From Gemmatimonadota bacterium (GTDB lineage Bacteria > Latescibacterota > UBA2968 > UBA8231), in contig VXOR01000043.1 in assembly GCA_009840005.1 (NCBI GenBank), positions 61,332 through 125,331 of the forward strand: 64,000 bases of DNA, given 5' to 3'. Positions 16,083 to 25,165 of the stretch are shown one piece after another. Position 1 is the first letter of the stretch. Every line of letters starts with the position of its first letter. The translations under genes were made by a program, and so were the position numbers. The notes under the pieces are model-generated. The model was not told where the DNA came from, did no database searches, and saw nothing but the letters and a program-made list of their open reading frames with translations.

Positions 16083-18305
16083 ATGCCTTATGTACTGCCC
16101 TTTTTGTTCTTGTTCACAATTTCGGCTAGCTACGCCGCCTCGCTCTCGCAACAGGAAAGCCATCGAAAAATGGTGGCCCTTTTGGCGGAGGTTCGCGCGC
16201 AAAATCTCGACGACAACCCCTATCAGGGCGAAGGTCAGCTACGACAGCTAGAAGACCAGTTGCAGGCGCTGCCCGACGCAGCCCCCGTCCAGGACCGAAT
16301 TCGTCTCCATTTTCGCTTAGGGATCGCCGAACTTTTCTTAGGAAGGGAACGCCGCGCCATAGACCATCTCACCGCGGCCGAAGAGATGCTCGCGGGGCAA
16401 CACTCGGTCCCTGCTCAGGTAGTAAATGAGATACACTTTCGTCTAGGGCTGGCGTGGCTGCGCTTGGGGGAAACCCAAAACTGCGTCCTCAACCCCAACG
16501 CCGAGCACTGCATCCTGCCCATTCGCCCCGGCGGCTTCCATACTCTCCCCGAAGGGTCACGTCAAGCCATTCCCTATTTCCAAGCCGTGCTCGATAACAC
16601 CGCCGCAGAGGAGCGCCTGCGCCTGAGTGCCCGCTGGCTGCTCAACATCGCCTATATGACCTTGGGGCAGTATCCCGAGGGGGTGCCGCCCGCTCATCGG
16701 ATTCCTCCCGAAGCCTTTGAGTCCCAAGCGGCGTTTCCGCACTGGGTCAATGTGGCTCCTGCGCTCGGCCTAGACACCTTCAGCCTTTCTGGCGGGGCCG
16801 TGGCCGACGACTTCGACAGCGACGGGTATCTCGATTTCTTCGTCTCAACATCGGACTTGGCCGGACAACTGCGCTTTTTCCGCAACGGGAGGGACGGCAC
16901 CTTTGCGGACCGCACTGAGGCGGCCAACCTCAACGGGCTGTTGGGCGGCCTCAACTTGGTGCAAGCCGACTACGACAACGACGGCCACCTCGACCTCTTG
17001 GTCCTGCGCGGGGCTTGGTTCGGCGAACACGGCCAGCACCCCAATTCGCTGCTGCGGAATGCAGGCGATGGCACTTTCTGCGACGCGACCTTTGCCGCCG
17101 GCTTAGGACAGGACCACTACCCAACCCAAACCGCCGCCTGGGCCGACTACGACCTCGACGGCGATCTCGACCTCTACATCGGCAATGAAACCACTGACAC
17201 CTTTGTAGCCCCCGGCCAACTCTTCCACAACCAAGGCGACGGCACCTTCGCCGATGTGGCCCCCACCGCTGGCGTTGACCAATACGCCCACGCCAAAGCC
17301 GTCGTCTGGGGCGACTACGACGGGGACCGCTGGCCTGACCTATACGTGTCCAACCTCGGACAGCCCAATCGGCTCTACCACAACCAAGGCGACGGCACCT
17401 TCGCCGATGTGGCTCCCACCCTCGGCGTCGTCTCGCCCCGGGCCAGCTTCCCAGCCTGGTTCTGGGACTTCGACAACGACGGCCACCTCGACCTGTTCGT
17501 CGCCGCATACTCGGCCACCATCGCCGACATCACCGCCGCGCATTTGGGTCACTCGGTGTCCGTGGAGCAGGCGCGGTTGTATCGCGGCGATGGCCAAGGC
17601 GGCTTTGCAGACGTGTCCCAAGACCGCCACCTCGCGCAGCCGACCAAACCTATGGGGGCCAACTTTGGCGATTTAGACCACGATGGTTTTTTGGATTTCT
17701 ACTTGGGCACCGGCGATACCGATTACGCTGAGCTGATGCCCAATGTGCTGTATTGGAACCAAGCGGGGCAGCGCTTTGTCGATGTGACTTTTGCCAGCGG
17801 GTTGGGGCATCTGCAGAAGGGGCATGGGGTCGTATTTGCCGATTTAGACCACGATGGCGATGTGGATATATTCGAGCAAATGGGCGGGGCCTATCGCGGC
17901 GACGGGTTCGCCGATGTGCTATATGAGAACCCAGGGTTTGGCCACGGCTGGCTAGCGGTTGAGGTGGTGGGGGTGGAGTCGAATCGGTCGGGAATTGGGA
18001 CGCAGCTACGGGTAGATGTGGTGGAGGGAGGCCAAAGGCGGTCGCTGTACCGCTGGGTCGGCAGCGGCGGCAGCTTTGGCGGCAATCCGCTGCGTCAATA
18101 CGTGGGGTTGGGTTCAGCGGAGCGAGTGGCGCAGCTAGTGGTTTTTTGGCCGAAAAGTGGCCGGGAGCAGGTGTTCGCTGAAGTGCCAGTAAACGCGATC
18201 ATCCGGGTGACCGAGGGACGACAACAACTGGACATTTTAGCATTGCCCGCTTTTAAATTCGCGGTCGAACATCCCAAACGGGCCGAGCACCATCTGCATA
18301 AATAG
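16083..18305 (+). CDS. Secreted TPR + FG-GAP/VCBS + ASPIC/UnbV fusion protein (740 aa)
   Basis: Residues 1-19 are a signal peptide (FLFLFTISASYAA). Residues ~25-215 are helical TPR-like and include the paired-cysteine motif NCVLNPNAEHCILPI and EGSRQAIPYFQAVLD. Residues ~225-610 hold at least seven FG-GAP/VCBS repeats of the type DFDSDGYLDFFVS, DYDNDGHLDLLVL and DYDLDGDLDLYIG, whose Asp-rich loops resemble calcium sites of seven-bladed propellers. Residues ~635-720 are the ASPIC/UnbV domain: VGVESNRSGIGTQLRV, GSFGGNPLRQYVGLGSAERV, LVVFWPKSGREQVF. It is probably exported. The fusion combines parts that are separate neighbouring genes elsewhere in the window. The stop codon TAG is also the first copy of a TAGTGGT repeat. 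Confidence 0.9.
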   Translation: MPYVLPFLFLFTISASYAASLSQQESHRKMVALLAEVRAQNLDDNPYQGEGQLRQLEDQLQALPDAAPVQDRIRLHFRLGIAELFLGRERRAIDHLTAAEEMLAGQHSVPAQVVNEIHFRLGLAWLRLGETQNCVLNPNAEHCILPIRPGGFHTLPEGSRQAIPYFQAVLDNTAAEERLRLSARWLLNIAYMTLGQYPEGVPPAHRIPPEAFESQAAFPHWVNVAPALGLDTFSLSGGAVADDFDSDGYLDFFVSTSDLAGQLRFFRNGRDGTFADRTEAANLNGLLGGLNLVQADYDNDGHLDLLVLRGAWFGEHGQHPNSLLRNAGDGTFCDATFAAGLGQDHYPTQTAAWADYDLDGDLDLYIGNETTDTFVAPGQLFHNQGDGTFADVAPTAGVDQYAHAKAVVWGDYDGDRWPDLYVSNLGQPNRLYHNQGDGTFADVAPTLGVVSPRASFPAWFWDFDNDGHLDLFVAAYSATIADITAAHLGHSVSVEQARLYRGDGQGGFADVSQDRHLAQPTKPMGANFGDLDHDGFLDFYLGTGDTDYAELMPNVLYWNQAGQRFVDVTFASGLGHLQKGHGVVFADLDHDGDVDIFEQMGGAYRGDGFADVLYENPGFGHGWLAVEVVGVESNRSGIGTQLRVDVVEGGQRRSLYRWVGSGGSFGGNPLRQYVGLGSAERVAQLVVFWPKSGREQVFAEVPVNAIIRVTEGRQQLDILALPAFKFAVEHPKRAEHHLHK

Positions 18306-18404
18306 TGGTTAGTGGTTAGTGGTTAGTGGTTAGTGGCCAGTTCCACTGCCGGCCCATCGGGAGCGGGGAACTAACCACTGATCTCTGGCCACTGACCACT
18401 GACT
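18303..18404. repeat. TTAGTGG-type palindromic intergenic repeat
   Basis: Four or more tandem TAGTGGT units (18303 to about 18335) face an inverted segment rich in AACCACTG, GGCCACTG and GACCACTG (18369-18402) across a GC-rich centre. A related palindrome occurs at 49386-49486. It lies between two convergent genes and could form a long hairpin, possibly a bidirectional terminator (inference). Confidence 0.6.
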
Positions 18405-20135
18405 CTAAGGCGTGCGCTCGACCTGCACCGCGATGATGTCTAGGTCGTGGTATTTCTGGTGCCGCACCGCAGAGGCATAGTGCCGCAACAGACGAAACGA
18501 AATCTCGTGTTCGTCTATTATTTCGGGCTGTTCGCTCAGATACGCCAGCCGATCTTCGAGATTTTCTCCCGCAGCAGTCGCCAAAAACTCCAGTTCCACC
18601 GCCCCCTCGGCGGTCCGTGCGGTGAGGATCAAGTGTCGTCCGTCAGCCGCCGGATCGTCCTCAGCTTGTTGTGTCAGAATCGCCAAAGTCTCTTCCCCGG
18701 CGGCGCACAGCCGCTCGGTCGCCGGATCGTCCCAGCCGATTTTCGCGGCAAAGGCGCGGAGGAACTCGTCGATCTTAGGCAGCGAGGCAACGGCTAATTC
18801 GACCTCTAGACGTCGGCGGCGCGGAGCCGTCAACTCCATAAACGCAGTCAGCAAGATCGCGGCAATACCCCCAGCGGTCATGCCATTGCCGAGCAGGGTG
18901 CCCCACGTCTTGCCCAGCAAGTCGGCGAAGATTACCTGATTCTGAAAGCCCACCCCAATCCAAAACGACAGCCCCACCACCACGGCCTTGCGGCTATTGA
19001 GGCCGCTCTCGACGACCAGCTTCATACCCTGCACGAAAAGTATGCCTATTAGCAGGGTTACATAGGCCGCGCCCACGGGATTGGGAATCGCAATCAGCAG
19101 GGCCGTCACCTTGGGCGATAAGGCCAGCACCGCAAAGATGGCCCCGACATACACCCCAACGCGGCGTGCGGCAACCCCAGTGAGTTCGGCGAGCGATATG
19201 CTGGTTGAGTAGGTCGTGTTGGGGGGTGCCCCGAGCAGCCCGGACAACAGGTTGCCCGTCCCATCGGCGTTGAGAGCACCCTGGACCAAGCGAAAATCGG
19301 TTGCCCGCGGCCGACGCCGCGAGACCCGTTGAATGGCAATGCCGTCGCCAATGGTCTCAATCGCGCCTACCAAGGTTACGACCACAAACGCCGGTAGCAA
19401 CGCCCAGAATTCTGCACTGAACGTCAGGTCCAATCCCGGCCACGCGCCAGCGGGAAAACCGATCCAAGGCGCGTCGATTACGGGCTGAATGTCGTATAGT
19501 CCGAAAGGAGCGGCCACCGCGCAGCCTACCACGATGCCGATGAGTGGAGCCCACAGTCGCCAAGCCCCTGGGGCGCACAGCGCCAACACCACAAGCGTAG
19601 CGAGCGTCGCGCCGGCCGCAGTCGGAGCAGCAGCCGACGGCGTACCCTCGGGCACATCCGTCAGCAAGCCGAAAACGATCGGCATGACCGTGACGGCGAT
19701 CAGCATGATCACCGTGCCGGAGACGACCGGCGTGAGGATCCGGCGCAATAGCGAAAGCCGCGCGGCTAAGGCAAACTGGAACAGCGACGAGACCACGATC
19801 AAACTCGCCATCAGGGACGGTCCGCCCTGCACCAGTGCCGCGATGCAGACCGCGATGAAGGCCCCGGAAGTACCCATGACGAGCACATGCCCGGCCCCGA
19901 TCCGCCCGACCCGCACCGCTTGCAGAATCGTGCTCACGCCACTGATCAGCAGCGCCGCAAACGCGATCCAAGTCAGGTAACTCTCCGGCTGGTTGGCCGC
20001 CCGGCCAATAATGATTGCGCTGAGCACCACCGGCGCGATGATAACCACCGCGGCCTGAAAGCCAACCCCAGCGGCGATGGAGTGGGGAGGCCGCTCGTCC
20101 GGCTCGTAGCGGATGTATTCATTCACTTGCGCCAT
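18405..20135 (-). CDS. NCS2-type nucleobase/xanthine permease with C-terminal cytosolic domain (576 aa)
   Basis: The start at ATG 20135 (MAQVNEYIRYEPDERPP) follows GAAAGGGTG. Residues ~20-435 give about 12 hydrophobic segments. The NCS2 signature is NLLSGLLGAPPNTTYS near 295-310, and IETIGDGIAIQ near 259-269 carries the family's substrate-site Glu/Asp region. The protein would import uracil, xanthine or urate by proton symport. Residues ~437-576 form an extra cytosolic domain with ERLCAAGEETLAILTQQ, which resembles the N-box helix of GHKL-type ATP-binding folds; no clear G-boxes are seen. NCS2 proteins usually end near 430-460, so this tail is unusual. A short Tsx-like leader ORF lies 16 nt upstream. 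Confidence 0.85.
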   Translation of the reverse strand: MAQVNEYIRYEPDERPPHSIAAGVGFQAAVVIIAPVVLSAIIIGRAANQPESYLTWIAFAALLISGVSTILQAVRVGRIGAGHVLVMGTSGAFIAVCIAALVQGGPSLMASLIVVSSLFQFALAARLSLLRRILTPVVSGTVIMLIAVTVMPIVFGLLTDVPEGTPSAAAPTAAGATLATLVVLALCAPGAWRLWAPLIGIVVGCAVAAPFGLYDIQPVIDAPWIGFPAGAWPGLDLTFSAEFWALLPAFVVVTLVGAIETIGDGIAIQRVSRRRPRATDFRLVQGALNADGTGNLLSGLLGAPPNTTYSTSISLAELTGVAARRVGVYVGAIFAVLALSPKVTALLIAIPNPVGAAYVTLLIGILFVQGMKLVVESGLNSRKAVVVGLSFWIGVGFQNQVIFADLLGKTWGTLLGNGMTAGGIAAILLTAFMELTAPRRRRLEVELAVASLPKIDEFLRAFAAKIGWDDPATERLCAAGEETLAILTQQAEDDPAADGRHLILTARTAEGAVELEFLATAAGENLEDRLAYLSEQPEIIDEHEISFRLLRHYASAVRHQKYHDLDIIAVQVERTP

Positions 20136-20151
20136 TGCCAAATTCACCCTT

Positions 20152-20310
20152 TCACTCAGGTTGCACAGGAAATACAAAAGTCTGTTGTGTGGCTGCCGAG
20201 AATGGATTCTTGTGTTTGCCGTACTGCAGGTGAAACTCGGTTTGCGAGAACGCTGCCGCTTGGGTGGCCAGCAGCGCGACCAAAAAAACAACGGCGAATG
20301 CTGTTTTCAT
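20152..20310 (-). pseudogene. Short signal-peptide ORF resembling the N-terminus of a Tsx-like outer-membrane channel (52 aa)
   Basis: ATG 20310 opens a clean signal peptide (MKTAFAVVFLVALLA, cleaved near AAAFS), then TEFHLQYGKHKNPFS and a stop at 20152. The strand pattern after cleavage resembles the first barrel strand of Tsx/OmpK-type nucleoside channels, which are normally about 230-280 residues. This suggests a truncated remnant. Its position directly upstream of a nucleobase permease would fit a nucleoside-uptake pair. It could also be a genuine short secreted peptide. The Tsx link is an impression from about 15 residues. Confidence 0.4.
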
Positions 20311-20412
20311 CGCTATTCTCACTTTTTTAGATATCTAAGATGGATCTAAGGTACGTCCTTGACTTAGATCGCAACACCTCTCAAATCAGAGGACACGGAG
20401 CGAAGAAATGAA

Positions 20413-22407
20413 TTACCGGCCTGCTTCTGCCCCTGCCAGTCGTGCTAACGCCTCTTGAGCGGCTTGGGTTAGGCGGGGATCGCCCCGCCACTGCGCGAGA
20501 AAATGCTTGTACGCACGGATGGCTTGACGCGATTGCGCCGCCTCTTGGTAGAGAACACCAAGTGCATAATGCGCCCTGGCATAGGTAGAATCCGCACGCA
20601 ACGCGGCTTGGTACTGGCGCTCGGCCTTGGCAGGGGCTTTCTGTTGGGCATAGAGGTGGCCCAAGTTGTAATGGGCTTCGGCAAAATCGGGCGCTACCTC
20701 AAGCGCCTTTTGATAGGCCGTCGCCGCCTGTTGAAAATCGTTCTTTGCTAGGTAAACATTGCCCAGATTGTTATAGGCTTGGGCATGGGTAGGCGCTAGG
20801 GCCAACGTGCGCTCTAAGGCGGCCTCGGCCTCCTCGATACGGCCCTGTGCGTGGTAGAGATGACCGAGCGCAAAGTGAATTTTATAGAGGGCCGAGTCCG
20901 GGGGACTGTGCGCTAGGGCCTCTTCGCACACCCGCAGTGCCCTAGCGAGCTTGCCGTGCTGGGCGTAGAGGCCGCTTAACTGGAGGCGCGCCTCCAAATG
21001 AGTAGGTGCAGAGGAAAGCAGCAACCGATACTGGGCTTCGGCCTTTTCCCACTGTCGGAGCGCGAGATAAGCACGCGCCAAGCGCAAACGAACTGCGACG
21101 TTGGCCGGAGTAGCGTCGAGCGTCTGCTGTAGCTGATTGATGTGGTCGTGGAGACGCCCGAGGCGTTCAAAGCGGTTTTGTAGGTGCTCGGCCTCGGTCG
21201 TTTGGCCAAGAGCGAGGAGAACGTTAGCTAAGTTGTAGAGGGCTTCCGGGTGCAGGGGATTAATGGCGAGAACTTGGCGTAGCATCTTGGCCGCTTCCTC
21301 CGGGCGATTCAAATCGCTATAGAGCAGACCCAACTGACGCCAAGACTCGCCGTGCTGTGGATCCTTTTCCACGGCTTCTTTTAAGATCGCTTCGGCCTTT
21401 TGGTACTCGGTTTGGCGGATGTAGAGGGCTCCGAGTTCGCTGTGGGCTTCCATCAAGTTGGGGTCAGCTTCAATGGCTTGTAGCAGGGCTTTTTCGGCTT
21501 TGTCGTAAAAGCCCTGGTTGACATACAGCCGCGCCAAAAGCTGTAGGGCCGCCGTCTGGGTCGAATCTAGTGCGACGGCTTTTTCGGCTAAAGCCACTGC
21601 TTCGGGAATGCGCTGTTGGGTGGCGTAAATAGCGCCCAACTTGTAACGAGCTTCGGCGTTGTCCTTGTCCAACTCCAAGGCGCTTTCGTATTCGCGCACC
21701 GCCTCGGCCAATTTTTCAACGCGGGTATAGACATCCCCCAAGCGGACGTGGAGGTCGGCACTGGGCGCGATGCGGAGGGCCTCGCCATAGGCGGCTATTG
21801 CGGCTTCAACGCGCAAATCTTCGGCGTACAGATGGCCCAAGGCCGCTTTTACTTCCCGAGAAAATGGGTCGCGATCAACGGCCTGCAATAAGACGGCCAC
21901 CGCTTGGTCAAATTCTCGCAGATCGCGCAGAGCACGAGCGAGATTGATGTAGAACGCGATGTCCTCTGGGGCTTGGCGCACGGCCGCTTGATACGCGGCG
22001 GCAGCCTCTGCCAAAGCTCCCTGCTGGTAGTGGATATTGCCCAGATTATTGCTCGTCGCAGCCAAGGTAGAGTCGAGGTCAAGGGCTTTTTGAAAGTGGG
22101 CCGCGGCCTCGTCCAAGGCCCCGCGCCGCTGGGCCAAAAGCCCCAAGCCATCGTGGGCGAGGGCGTAGTTTGGATCGAGGTCGAGGGCTTTGGCGTAGTT
22201 TTGCCGGGCTTCGTCGTAGCGGCCAGCTTGGGTATAGGCCACGGCCAAATTGTAGTACGCGGGTGGCGCGGTGGGATTTTGGCGGGTGAGGCGGAGGTGC
22301 TTTTCTAAGGCGTCGTCATCGGGGTCTTGGGAGCAGGCCGCGCCCAAGATTAGCAGGGCGGCGAAAAGGTTGTACAGCGATCGCGGTACGGGGGAGTTGG
22401 TGATCAT
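20413..22407 (-). CDS. TPR-repeat lipoprotein (664 aa)
   Basis: The start at ATG 22407 is set by AAGGAG 7 nt upstream; a TTG two codons earlier is rejected. The N-terminus has a hydrophobic stretch ending LILGAAC, a lipobox with Cys 25, so the protein is likely a lipid-anchored periplasmic or outer-membrane protein. The rest is an almost uninterrupted array of about 17-18 tetratricopeptide repeats of 34 residues (for example AYYNLAVAYTQAGRYDEA, ALAHDGLGLLAQRRGALDEA, AHYNLGHLYAQQKAPAKA). TPR arrays bind protein partners. It follows the pentapeptide/FG-GAP/UnbV gene by 16 nt and is clearly co-transcribed. The 102-bp gap downstream shows no gene. Confidence 0.93.
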   Translation of the reverse strand: MITNSPVPRSLYNLFAALLILGAACSQDPDDDALEKHLRLTRQNPTAPPAYYNLAVAYTQAGRYDEARQNYAKALDLDPNYALAHDGLGLLAQRRGALDEAAAHFQKALDLDSTLAATSNNLGNIHYQQGALAEAAAAYQAAVRQAPEDIAFYINLARALRDLREFDQAVAVLLQAVDRDPFSREVKAALGHLYAEDLRVEAAIAAYGEALRIAPSADLHVRLGDVYTRVEKLAEAVREYESALELDKDNAEARYKLGAIYATQQRIPEAVALAEKAVALDSTQTAALQLLARLYVNQGFYDKAEKALLQAIEADPNLMEAHSELGALYIRQTEYQKAEAILKEAVEKDPQHGESWRQLGLLYSDLNRPEEAAKMLRQVLAINPLHPEALYNLANVLLALGQTTEAEHLQNRFERLGRLHDHINQLQQTLDATPANVAVRLRLARAYLALRQWEKAEAQYRLLLSSAPTHLEARLQLSGLYAQHGKLARALRVCEEALAHSPPDSALYKIHFALGHLYHAQGRIEEAEAALERTLALAPTHAQAYNNLGNVYLAKNDFQQAATAYQKALEVAPDFAEAHYNLGHLYAQQKAPAKAERQYQAALRADSTYARAHYALGVLYQEAAQSRQAIRAYKHFLAQWRGDPRLTQAAQEALARLAGAEAGR

Positions 22408-22423
22408 CTGCAACTCCTTGGCA

Positions 22424-24991
22424 TCAGGGTTTGGATTGAATTATGTGTAGGATCTGATCGGCCGCCACCGCTTCTATTTTTTGCAACGCGCCGTCGGGCC
22501 AGCGGATTTCGACTGTGGCCTCGGTGGCCTCTCCTAGGCCAAAGTGGAGACGAGGATCGCTACTCGCAAGATAACTACCGCCCGACTGATGCTCCTTGAC
22601 TTGGCGCTGTCCATCAGCCGTCACGGCGACGCGGGCGTGCTGCGCGGTGTTCCCCAACTGAATCGTCAACCAGTGCTGCCGGTTGCCCCCATCGTTGCGC
22701 AGCAGGTTGGGAGCGGCGGCAACATTAGTCACTAGCAGGTCTAGGTCGCCATCGTTGTCGTAGTCGGCCTTGGCCGACGCGCGGCTTACCGCGGCCACCG
22801 CGAGCGCGGGACCGAGCCTAGCCGAGACATCGACAAAGCGGGTCCCCCGCTGGTTGCAGAGCACCTGATTGGGCTGCGGATAGGCATGGTCGGGGTGTAC
22901 TTGGGTGATTTTGTCCATGACGTGGCCATTGGCGACAAAGAGATCTGGATCGCCGTCGTTGTCGTAGTCGAAAAAATTGGTGCCAAAGCCCAGCGGTTTG
23001 TAGCTGCACTCAGCCAAGCCGGCGCGTCGGGTGATGTCGTAGAACTGCCCCTGCCCATCGTTGCCGTACAAGGTATTGGTCTCTTGGGCGAAGTTGGTCA
23101 CAAAAATATCTTGCAACCCGTCGTTGTCCCAATCCCCGAACTCCACTCCCATGCCAGCTTCGGCCAAGCCATCCTCGTTGTAGCGCCCTCCGGCGTAGAG
23201 GCCGACCTCGGCAAAGCGGTTCCCTTGGTTTTGGTAGAGGAAGTTCATCGTGCCGTCGTTGGCCACGTACATGTCGGTGTCGCCATCGAGGTCGTAATCC
23301 GCGAAGGCCACGCCCAAGCCGCGCCCTTTGTGAATGATTCCCGTCTCCGACGTCACATCGCGGAATTGGCCGTCTTCGTTGCGGTAGAGGACATCACCTA
23401 CCGGCTCGTAGAACTTTGGCTCGCAATAGGAGCGGATGCCGCCCTCGGCACAGACGATATTGTTCTGCGGGTCAAACTCCACGTAATTGGTCGCGTAGAG
23501 ATCCAAATCGCCATCGAGATCGTAGTCTAGAAAGCCGCAACTAGTACCCCACCGGGCATCGGCCCCACCCACGGCGGCGGTAGCGTCGGCAAAGCGCCCG
23601 CCGCCCTCGTTGCGTAACAGGAGATTGGGGCCAACGTTGGTCACATAGAGATCCACGTCGCCATCACCGTCGTAGTCAGCGGCGGCACAGCCCATGCCGT
23701 AGCCGGTGTGCCCGGCTCCCGAGACAGCCGTCACATCGGCGAAGCGACCAGCGCCAGTGTTGTGGTACAGGCGATTGGTGGGAATCGGATCGGGGCGCTC
23801 GCCGATTAGGGGTGCGCCGTTGACCAGATAGAGATCGAGCCAGCCATCGCCGTCAACGTCGAGGAAAGCCGCCCCAGAGCCAAAGGTTTCGACGTAGTAG
23901 TATTCGCCCGAAAAGCCGTTGTAGTGCTTAAAATCGAGACCAGCCGCCTGAGTTATATCGACCAATTGAATGGGGTTGCAGCTAGGGTCGGTAGTATCCG
24001 GCGGTGGAACCGGGCGGACCGCAGCTTTGGATGTTAGGTCAATGAGAGGAGCGGTCACACCGGCTAAGTCGGGAGCGACACTAAAGTAGGCACTGGGGCG
24101 GAAAGGCTGGGCAAAGGTCGCACCAGCAAAGGTGGCCTCCTGTTTGAAGCGGCTGTCAACAAAGAACGCTGACGTGCGAAAGTGGGCATTGACAAAGCGG
24201 GCCGGACCGGCAAAGACGATGCGGCGGAAGGAGGCCGTAGCGGAAAAATCGGCTCGCTCGAAATGGGCTGCGCTGCGGAAATAGGCCGCAGTGAACGCAG
24301 CGGCTCCCGCAAAACGGCTTCGCGCGAACAAGGCGTCCTCGCCAAAGCGAGCGCCGGCAAATGAAACGGTCGATTGCCACACCGCTTCTTCGAAAGAGGC
24401 CAAATCCGCAAAGGAAGCATCCTGAAAAGAGGTGGAGCGGGCGAACACAGTCTGATCGAAATAGGTCGCGTCCTCAAATTGAGTGCGTTCAAAGGTAGTT
24501 TCGCCGCCAAAGTCGCTCTGCTGAAAAAAGGCCGCAGCGGAAAACTGGGTGGCCGAAAAATCTACTTTGTCGGCAAACACAGTCCGTTTGCAATTAGCCG
24601 TGTCCACTACACGGCAGTCGCGGCAGGAAAATTTACTCTTGAGGCGGGCTTCAAGCAGGGAGATACCCTGTTGAAAATGGGTGCCAGCAAAGTGCATCGG
24701 TTGCAGAAAAACGGCGCGTTCTAAAACCACGGGATTGGTAAAGCGCACATCCTCAAAGGCGAGCGCCGCGCGCAGGGTGTCGCCGGTTAATTCAAGTGGC
24801 CCCTGCACCACAATGCGGTTGTATTCGAGTGCGGTATCGGCAGGGGCTTGTTGGATTGCTGCAACAAGATCGCGGGCGAGGATGAGCTGGTAGGCTTTGC
24901 CTTCTATGGTCACTTCGTATTGGGCCATCGCGGGTAGAGGAACCATTGCGAATAGCAAGAAAAGACGATGAACCGATGAGTAGAAGACCAT
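22424..24991 (-). CDS. Secreted pentapeptide-repeat + FG-GAP/VCBS + ASPIC/UnbV protein (855 aa)
   Basis: The start is ATG 24991 (MVFYSSVHRLFLLFAM); the signal peptide is cleaved after PAMAQ. Residues ~60-280 form a pentapeptide-like array with a Phe every fifth position (AVFLQPMHFAGTHFQQG, FERTQFEDATYFDQ, FEDALF-type units), which folds as a right-handed quadrilateral beta-helix in known members. Residues ~340-745 hold FG-GAP repeats (DVDGDGWLDLYLVNG, DYDGDGDVDLYVTN, DYDLDGDLDLYATN). The last ~100 residues are ASPIC/UnbV (GGSYLASSDPRLHFGLG, VEIRWPDG). It is close to the protein at 50924-52543 from the motif HYNGFSGEYYYVETFG onward. It is followed by a TPR lipoprotein gene. A surface role is inferred. 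Confidence 0.9.
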   Translation of the reverse strand: MVFYSSVHRLFLLFAMVPLPAMAQYEVTIEGKAYQLILARDLVAAIQQAPADTALEYNRIVVQGPLELTGDTLRAALAFEDVRFTNPVVLERAVFLQPMHFAGTHFQQGISLLEARLKSKFSCRDCRVVDTANCKRTVFADKVDFSATQFSAAAFFQQSDFGGETTFERTQFEDATYFDQTVFARSTSFQDASFADLASFEEAVWQSTVSFAGARFGEDALFARSRFAGAAAFTAAYFRSAAHFERADFSATASFRRIVFAGPARFVNAHFRTSAFFVDSRFKQEATFAGATFAQPFRPSAYFSVAPDLAGVTAPLIDLTSKAAVRPVPPPDTTDPSCNPIQLVDITQAAGLDFKHYNGFSGEYYYVETFGSGAAFLDVDGDGWLDLYLVNGAPLIGERPDPIPTNRLYHNTGAGRFADVTAVSGAGHTGYGMGCAAADYDGDGDVDLYVTNVGPNLLLRNEGGGRFADATAAVGGADARWGTSCGFLDYDLDGDLDLYATNYVEFDPQNNIVCAEGGIRSYCEPKFYEPVGDVLYRNEDGQFRDVTSETGIIHKGRGLGVAFADYDLDGDTDMYVANDGTMNFLYQNQGNRFAEVGLYAGGRYNEDGLAEAGMGVEFGDWDNDGLQDIFVTNFAQETNTLYGNDGQGQFYDITRRAGLAECSYKPLGFGTNFFDYDNDGDPDLFVANGHVMDKITQVHPDHAYPQPNQVLCNQRGTRFVDVSARLGPALAVAAVSRASAKADYDNDGDLDLLVTNVAAAPNLLRNDGGNRQHWLTIQLGNTAQHARVAVTADGQRQVKEHQSGGSYLASSDPRLHFGLGEATEATVEIRWPDGALQKIEAVAADQILHIIQSKP

Positions 24992-25165
24992 GGTTTGCGG
25001 AAGCTCAGGACTTTGGCTTTTTGAAGAGGTCCATAATATCTGACACAAGGGCGGAGCGGCAAGGCGCAATCGCTTGACATAAGGAGTACATGCTACTTTT
25101 TTTTACGCCCGTCTCAACGCAAAATCACTCTTAAAAAACGTCCAAATACGTCGGAAATATAAACC

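Noticed and set aside
25074..25102. TTGACA at 25074 as a sigma70 promoter for the gene at 25166
   Set aside because: No convincing -10 box lies 16-18 bases downstream; the best candidate (TACTTT) is only 14 bases away.
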